From Thermodesulfobacteriota bacterium (lineage in GTDB: Bacteria; Desulfobacterota; UBA8473): DNA of 38,726 nt. How positions within the stretch are numbered: position 1 is the stretch's first letter; every line of letters begins with the position of its first letter. Shown here one piece after another: positions 35,081 through 38,726 of this stretch. Location of the stretch: assembly GCA_040757775.1 (NCBI GenBank), contig JBFLWQ010000027.1, positions 1 through 38,726 of the forward strand, written 5' to 3'. The notes under the pieces were generated by a model. It made no database searches. It saw only the letters and a program-made list of their open reading frames with translations, and was not told where the DNA came from. A program made the position numbers and the translations under genes.

Positions 35081-36277
35081 CTATCGATTTTTAGGTAGAA
35101 TGGTCAGGTCAAGAGAATTCTGGGAAAGAGAGTTTATATTAATTGAAAAATTCTGGAAGTTCTTAGTTGTCAATTCATCAGCAAGAGACTGGGAGTCGCC
35201 CTTTATATCTATGTCGATCTTGGCTACCCCAGCGTTTATACTCCGCTGATAGACTCCTTTAACACCACGAACCTGTTCTTGCAATACGTTCTTGAATTTC
35301 ATAAAATCGTGATAGCTGGAGATTCCGTTTATAGTCAGCTGAACCATAGTAGTTCCACTAATCTCTTTGCCCCATGTAGTTATGATCTGATCTATGAGTT
35401 TAGAAGCCAAATCAGATGCTGCCTTTTTGAGGGCATTAGATCCCCCTGTAACCTCATCTATGTGAACTGCTGCCCCATGAGTGTTTGCAGACGCAATGAT
35501 TGCTCCGTTATCAGTACGGATAGCCCGTGCCGACATATTCGCCTGGGCTGATTTCATAGAGGTGCCCATGACACTTCCTACAAGTTTTGCCAATGCCTTG
35601 CCAACTATTACCACCTCAGCATCGTACTGATTACCAAGAGAGACAGCCGTATTATCATCCAGATTTGCTACCTTGTATGGTTTCCCTATCTTTATATCCC
35701 TGGCCTTGGCTGCATGGTCAACAACATTAAAATCCTTCTCCCTGAATTTTTCAACCAGGACGCTCTCGGTAATCGATAGGTTTGTTTCAGATGCCTGATG
35801 CCCCCACCAGAAGCTGAGGTATTGTTGACCGATATTCTGCTCAGCAATCAGGACCATGACCCTGGGTTTATGCTTTCTTGCCATCAAAAGACCTATGGCA
35901 GCCAGGTCATTCTTCAGGTTCCCCAGAGTCACTGTTGCCTCTAAAGTAACCTTATAGATATTTTCTGCCGGGGCTTCTGATATAATTTTGTATTGCTGTA
36001 CATATCCTTCAGTTTTAGTATAAATACGGTCGCTTAGAAGTTGAAAGTTTTCAACCATGGTCTCTGAGGAGACAAGAGTCCCCACAGCTTGTTCTACCGC
36101 TTTTCTAAGGGCATCTTCGATAGCGTTATCCCTGGCTATAGCCTTGTCATTATTTACAATTGCTCCTACCCCCTCAGCCTTGATAACCTGTGATTGAAGA
36201 AGTTGCTCTCCATGGGCATAATGGGCTGAAACAAGGATTGTTAAAAAGCAGAGTAGTACCTTACTTAATGTTTTCAA
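35081..36277 (-). CDS. FlgT-like exported protein, copy B
   Basis: The 398-residue protein starts at TTG with AAGGAGGG 6 nt upstream. It begins with a clean signal peptide (1-23). An upstream in-frame start would add about 20 residues and hide the signal. The FlgT N-terminal-like domain shows ARDNAIEDALRKAVEQAVG, VENFQ and YKVTLEATV. The middle part has KPRVMVLIAEQ and AEVVIVGKA. The end has GISSYHDFMKFKNVL, VYQRS and DIKGDSQSLADEL. It is clearly a paralogue of the gene at 29.7-30.8 kb, with the same domain order. It is 22 bp upstream of the GNA1162-like gene, so the two are cotranscribed. Confidence 0.88.
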   Translation of the reverse strand: MKTLSKVLLCFLTILVSAHYAHGEQLLQSQVIKAEGVGAIVNNDKAIARDNAIEDALRKAVEQAVGTLVSSETMVENFQLLSDRIYTKTEGYVQQYKIISEAPAENIYKVTLEATVTLGNLKNDLAAIGLLMARKHKPRVMVLIAEQNIGQQYLSFWWGHQASETNLSITESVLVEKFREKDFNVVDHAAKARDIKIGKPYKVANLDDNTAVSLGNQYDAEVVIVGKALAKLVGSVMGTSMKSAQANMSARAIRTDNGAIIASANTHGAAVHIDEVTGGSNALKKAASDLASKLIDQIITTWGKEISGTTMVQLTINGISSYHDFMKFKNVLQEQVRGVKGVYQRSINAGVAKIDIDIKGDSQSLADELTTKNFQNFSININSLSQNSLDLTILPKNR

Positions 36278-36331
36278 GATATTCCCTCCTTGTATAATAT
36301 GGGAACGAGAGCTTTGGAAATCCATACAAAC

Positions 36332-36369
36332 TGTCACTTATAAGATTTCTCCTTCCAGTCGAAATGACA
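36332..36369. repeat. Short degenerate palindromic repeat
   Basis: TGTCA and TGACA bound a 38-bp segment, with GATTTCTCC and GTCGAAATGACA inside. It resembles a worn copy of the common genomic GTCAT...ATGAC repeat class. It is weak evidence alone. Confidence 0.25.
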
Positions 36370-36406
36370 AAGTGCGTATTTTTCAAGGTCTTGGAACATA
36401 TCTTTT

Positions 36407-37582
36407 CTAGAAGAACCTTAATTCATCCTTGAGTTTCCTTATAATCAGCAGAGCATCAGCCCCGGAAACTGGCTTCATTGGGGCAAATTCGCCAGTAGTC
36501 AAATCTACTGCCTCCATAATCCCTCTGGTAGTTGCGACCATTACTGCATTAAAGTAGGGAAGATCGCTCCTCAAATCGGGGAAGGGAGATTTGTTGCCAA
36601 TGTATTTTGTGGCAAGCTTATCGTCTCCAGTAACCTTTATTAGAATGTCTTCAACCATTATAGCATAAGATGCCCTGGTTATAACATCATCGGGACGATA
36701 GGTATGGTCGGGATAAGGTTCCAATCCTTTTACCCCAATATTTAAAACCGTTTGAATATCTGTCCTTAATACATGATTAGAGATGTCTGTAGCAGCTTCA
36801 GTCTTTTCAATACGATCGGCTTCAAAGGCTTTTGACGGGGCTTTATAACTGGTATCGAATTTTTTAGGAGATCGTTTTTCATAGAGCTTTTCTAATTTCA
36901 GTTCCTGAACGAACAATGCAGCAATATCTGCCCTGGTTATCTTCTCTATCAGGGCTATCTTTTTACCTATCATGCTTCCAGGTGCGGCCCTCTGAATCTT
37001 TTGAACCAGCTTCCACTGATTGTCTGCTTCAATCAGATATTTATCATTTATATCCAGGACTTTCTTAAACATTTCTCCTGATTTATCGAAATTATAAGAC
37101 AGTTTATATGCTTCGCCCATATAGTAATGAGCGGCTGACGATTTAGGGTCTATATCAATCGCATCTTTAAAGGTACTCTCCACTTCATCAATCCAGCCGT
37201 CTTTTCTTTCCATGGAGTAAATTCTCATCAGGCCAACCCGGGCGTTGACCTTATCATCATTCGTTTTGGCGAGTTCCCGCCCTTTCTTGGCATTATCAAA
37301 TGCCTCTTTAAAGTTTCCTTTATAACCATTTACTAAGCCAATGCCTGTATAAGCAGAAGAGAATTTTGGGTCTAACTGGATAGCCAGGTTAAATTCACGT
37401 ATAGCGTCATCATAATTTTCTTTCTCCAGAAGCTTCATTCCACTAAATACATGGTGTTCTGGAGTATCAAGGGCGCTTACCGCTTTCCTGGCCTGGGGGG
37501 CACATGCACCAATAAAAAGCAGGGAGAATATTAAAATAGACGGAAAAATCCAGTTTATGGGCTGTATTGTTTTTATCTTCAT
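36407..37582 (-). CDS. Lipoprotein with TPR repeats and C-terminal SLH domains
   Basis: The 391-residue lipoprotein has lipobox FIGAC with C27. TPR repeats span about 45-195 (ENYDDAIREFNLAIQLDPKFSSAYTGIG and IDPKSSAAHYYMGEAYKLS among them). From about 275 to the end, two SLH-type units are seen (VKGLEPYPDHTYRPDDVITRA and SPFPDLRSDLPYFNAVMVA, then TTGEFAPMKPVSGADAL). SLH domains usually bind cell-wall polymers. With a lipid anchor at one end, such a protein could bridge the outer membrane and the wall while its TPR part holds partner proteins. It lies 46 bp after the LPP20-like gene, likely in one operon. Confidence 0.9.
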   Translation of the reverse strand: MKIKTIQPINWIFPSILIFSLLFIGACAPQARKAVSALDTPEHHVFSGMKLLEKENYDDAIREFNLAIQLDPKFSSAYTGIGLVNGYKGNFKEAFDNAKKGRELAKTNDDKVNARVGLMRIYSMERKDGWIDEVESTFKDAIDIDPKSSAAHYYMGEAYKLSYNFDKSGEMFKKVLDINDKYLIEADNQWKLVQKIQRAAPGSMIGKKIALIEKITRADIAALFVQELKLEKLYEKRSPKKFDTSYKAPSKAFEADRIEKTEAATDISNHVLRTDIQTVLNIGVKGLEPYPDHTYRPDDVITRASYAIMVEDILIKVTGDDKLATKYIGNKSPFPDLRSDLPYFNAVMVATTRGIMEAVDLTTGEFAPMKPVSGADALLIIRKLKDELRFF

Positions 37583-37628
37583 CTTTCGCCTCCGACTGAT
37601 TAGTTATTAAATAATTTAGGTTTGGTAT

Positions 37629-38453
37629 TCAATCGACAACAAACAACACCCGACATTGAGATAAAAAGCTGAGGTTTTTAGAGGTATCTCTCAGGATGTT
37701 TGCATCAGAATTTTTGATAACCACGTTACTGTTCCCCCGCCCTTCAGTTTTTATCCCTTTGATTATAATAGGGTTGTTTGTTACTCGGTCATTTTGTCTG
37801 GCTGTTCCTATGTCTTTCATATAGCCCACTATTCCCTGCTCGATGGCGAACTCTTTAGACACATAGGCAGAACCGTAAACTTCTTTTCCATCTTCATCAA
37901 TAACCTTTGGGGACATAGCAGGACGAAGCTCTAAACCTTTTGTATCAATAATCAGTCCGGTATATACTGGACTGCCGGTAGAGGGTACCCTATGTCCACC
38001 CATAGGAGGCAATAGAGCTTCAGCAAAGGAACCAGTAATGGGAACTTCTATAACAACCTCCACGCCACCGTCGGAAAAATACTTTTTGTCAACTACCCTA
38101 GCTCCCCGAACAAAGCCTTCAACCTTAGCCTGTATTACGTCACTTTGAGTCATGGCATTTACCACCGTGGTTTCTGAATCGATTCTTACACCCTTAACGG
38201 TTTCAAGAAGGTTTCTTAAGGCATCTACCTTGGCAGCCCTTTCTGCCCCCAACCTTGCAACTGCTATGTTGGGTGCAGACGGATTCGGAGCTCCACTTCC
38301 GGTGGCCCTTATTACATTCTGAGTCCAGTTAACCTCACCCTGACCCATAGTTTCAATAACTTGATCTGTACTACCTCCAAACACTCCCCAAGAAGTAAAG
38401 AAGATGAGTAGAAAAGATAATGATACGCTCACCATGATTGCCTTTATTTTCAT
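37629..38453 (-). CDS. LPP20-like exported protein
   Basis: The 274-residue protein has a signal peptide (about 1-26, ending GVFG). The LPP20-type region (about 62-150) shows ARLGAERAAKVDALRNLLETVKG, DVIQAKVEGFVRGARVV and GGVEVVIEVPI. There is no lipobox, unlike LPP20 and FlgP proteins. The second half is a beta-type region (YTGLIIDTKGLELRPAMSPKV) with a conserved look but unknown function. It is the first gene of the - strand envelope series and has a good promoter about 100 bp upstream. Homologous FlgP proteins in vibrios form an outer-membrane disc with FlgT. Here the setting is non-flagellar. Confidence 0.85.
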   Translation of the reverse strand: MKIKAIMVSVSLSFLLIFFTSWGVFGGSTDQVIETMGQGEVNWTQNVIRATGSGAPNPSAPNIAVARLGAERAAKVDALRNLLETVKGVRIDSETTVVNAMTQSDVIQAKVEGFVRGARVVDKKYFSDGGVEVVIEVPITGSFAEALLPPMGGHRVPSTGSPVYTGLIIDTKGLELRPAMSPKVIDEDGKEVYGSAYVSKEFAIEQGIVGYMKDIGTARQNDRVTNNPIIIKGIKTEGRGNSNVVIKNSDANILRDTSKNLSFLSQCRVLFVVD

Positions 38454-38525
38454 TTTAACCTCCTCTTACAATATGTGGTTTAATCATGAGTCTCTTGGTT
38501 AAAAAATCTTAATCTGGAATGCCTT

Positions 38526-38553
38526 AAGCCCTATGAGAACCCTATAAGGGCTT
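38526..38553 (-). promoter_or_regulatory. Hairpin at the start of the envelope operon transcript
   Basis: AAGCCC pairs with GGGCTT, with a CCCTAT/ATAAGGG extension, immediately after the proposed start site on the - strand. It has no following T-run. It may stabilise or regulate the leader. Confidence 0.3.
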
Positions 38554-38555
38554 AT

Positions 38556-38583
38556 ATTCTATAATAGATTCGGTGTTTGTCAA
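38556..38583 (-). promoter_or_regulatory. Sigma-70-type promoter of the envelope cluster
   Basis: On the - strand a perfect TTGACA is followed after 16 bp by TAGAAT (5 of 6 matches). Transcription would start near 38549 and run into the LPP20-like gene. Confidence 0.7.
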
Positions 38584-38587
38584 GCAA

Positions 38588-38726
38588 AAAACAGTGCCGT
38601 GTCAGAAACAAATAAACTGTCCTGTATTGTAGCACATAATCTGTCCGGTTTACAATGGTCACCAGTGGAGGTGACGTATGGGACGGACAGAGATATTACA
38701 GGAGGTTCGGAAGATGCGATTTGAAG
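38588..38726 (+). mobile_element. Left end of an insertion sequence (probably ISNCY-type), cut by window edge
   Basis: The sequence changes character just upstream of the envelope promoter. It contains two CTGTCC boxes 24 bp apart and then the start of a transposase-like gene. The far end lies outside the window, so the terminal repeats and the exact left boundary cannot be shown. The family call rests on the first transposase residues. Confidence 0.5.
38678..38726 (+). CDS. Transposase N-terminus (partial)
   Basis: Only 16 codons are visible (MGRTEILQEVRKMRFE). This start resembles the N-terminus of ISNCY-family transposases, in which MRFEE... precedes a helix-turn-helix. GGAGGTGAC lies just upstream of the ATG. 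It is divergent from the envelope operon. With so few residues, the assignment is tentative. Confidence 0.55.
   Translation, partial: MGRTEILQEVRKMRFE

Overview
The window reads as a chromosomal segment of a Gram-negative, probably anaerobic bacterium of the Desulfobacterota (former Deltaproteobacteria) or Nitrospirota type. This is inferred from gene order and family content: a rho-rpmE-prfA-prmC-murA block, System I cytochrome c maturation with a cysteine-type CcmE, several sigma-54 enhancer-binding regulators, and many envelope lipoproteins. Species cannot be fixed from the sequence. No rRNA, tRNA or CRISPR array was seen.

Positions 1-3.9 kb (+ strand) hold a signalling island. It has the C-terminal end of a sigma-54 activator cut by the window edge, a clear intrinsic terminator, and a -24/-12 promoter. 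Two soluble proteins with nearly identical receiver domains follow, one carrying HD-GYP and the other a histidine kinase, then an uncharacterised CxxC protein. Positions 3.9-9.3 kb hold the housekeeping block (transcription termination, ribosomal protein L31, release factor RF1, RF methylation, first step of peptidoglycan synthesis). Positions 9.3-12.4 kb hold a PilR/PilS-like two-component pair without pilus genes.

Positions 12.4-18.3 kb encode cytochrome c maturation in the order ccmF - unknown CcmI-tailed membrane protein - ccmE - ccmA - ccmB - ccmC - ccmD, tightly packed. Positions 18.4-24.7 kb form a probable copper module: a Cu+-type P1B ATPase, a sensor kinase with a Met/His-rich periplasmic loop, a sigma-54 activator, and a secreted Met/Gly-rich protein preceded by a textbook -24/-12 promoter. 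A MITE-like palindromic element sits between the ATPase and the kinase.

Positions 24.7-38.5 kb are entirely on the - strand and make up the most unusual part. Eleven of the twelve genes encode exported proteins, several of them lipoproteins: LPP20-like, TPR-SLH, two FlgT-like paralogues, a GNA1162/DUF799 lipoprotein, CsgG, a PEGA lipoprotein, FecR, a TPR-CsgG lipoprotein, a CsgG-like protein with six FN3 domains, and a small repeat protein. A cytosolic nucleotidyltransferase interrupts them. At least six of the products contain the same short hydrophobic-Asp/Glu-hydrophobic-Gly signature of the CsgG/TolB-N-like fold. Yet no curlin, flagellin or flagellar basal-body gene is present. I suggest an undescribed outer-membrane or periplasmic assembly built from duplicated CsgG/FlgT-type modules. 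The cluster begins at a good sigma-70 promoter, directly next to the start of an insertion sequence that runs off the right edge. Several families of palindromic intergenic repeats are scattered through the window.
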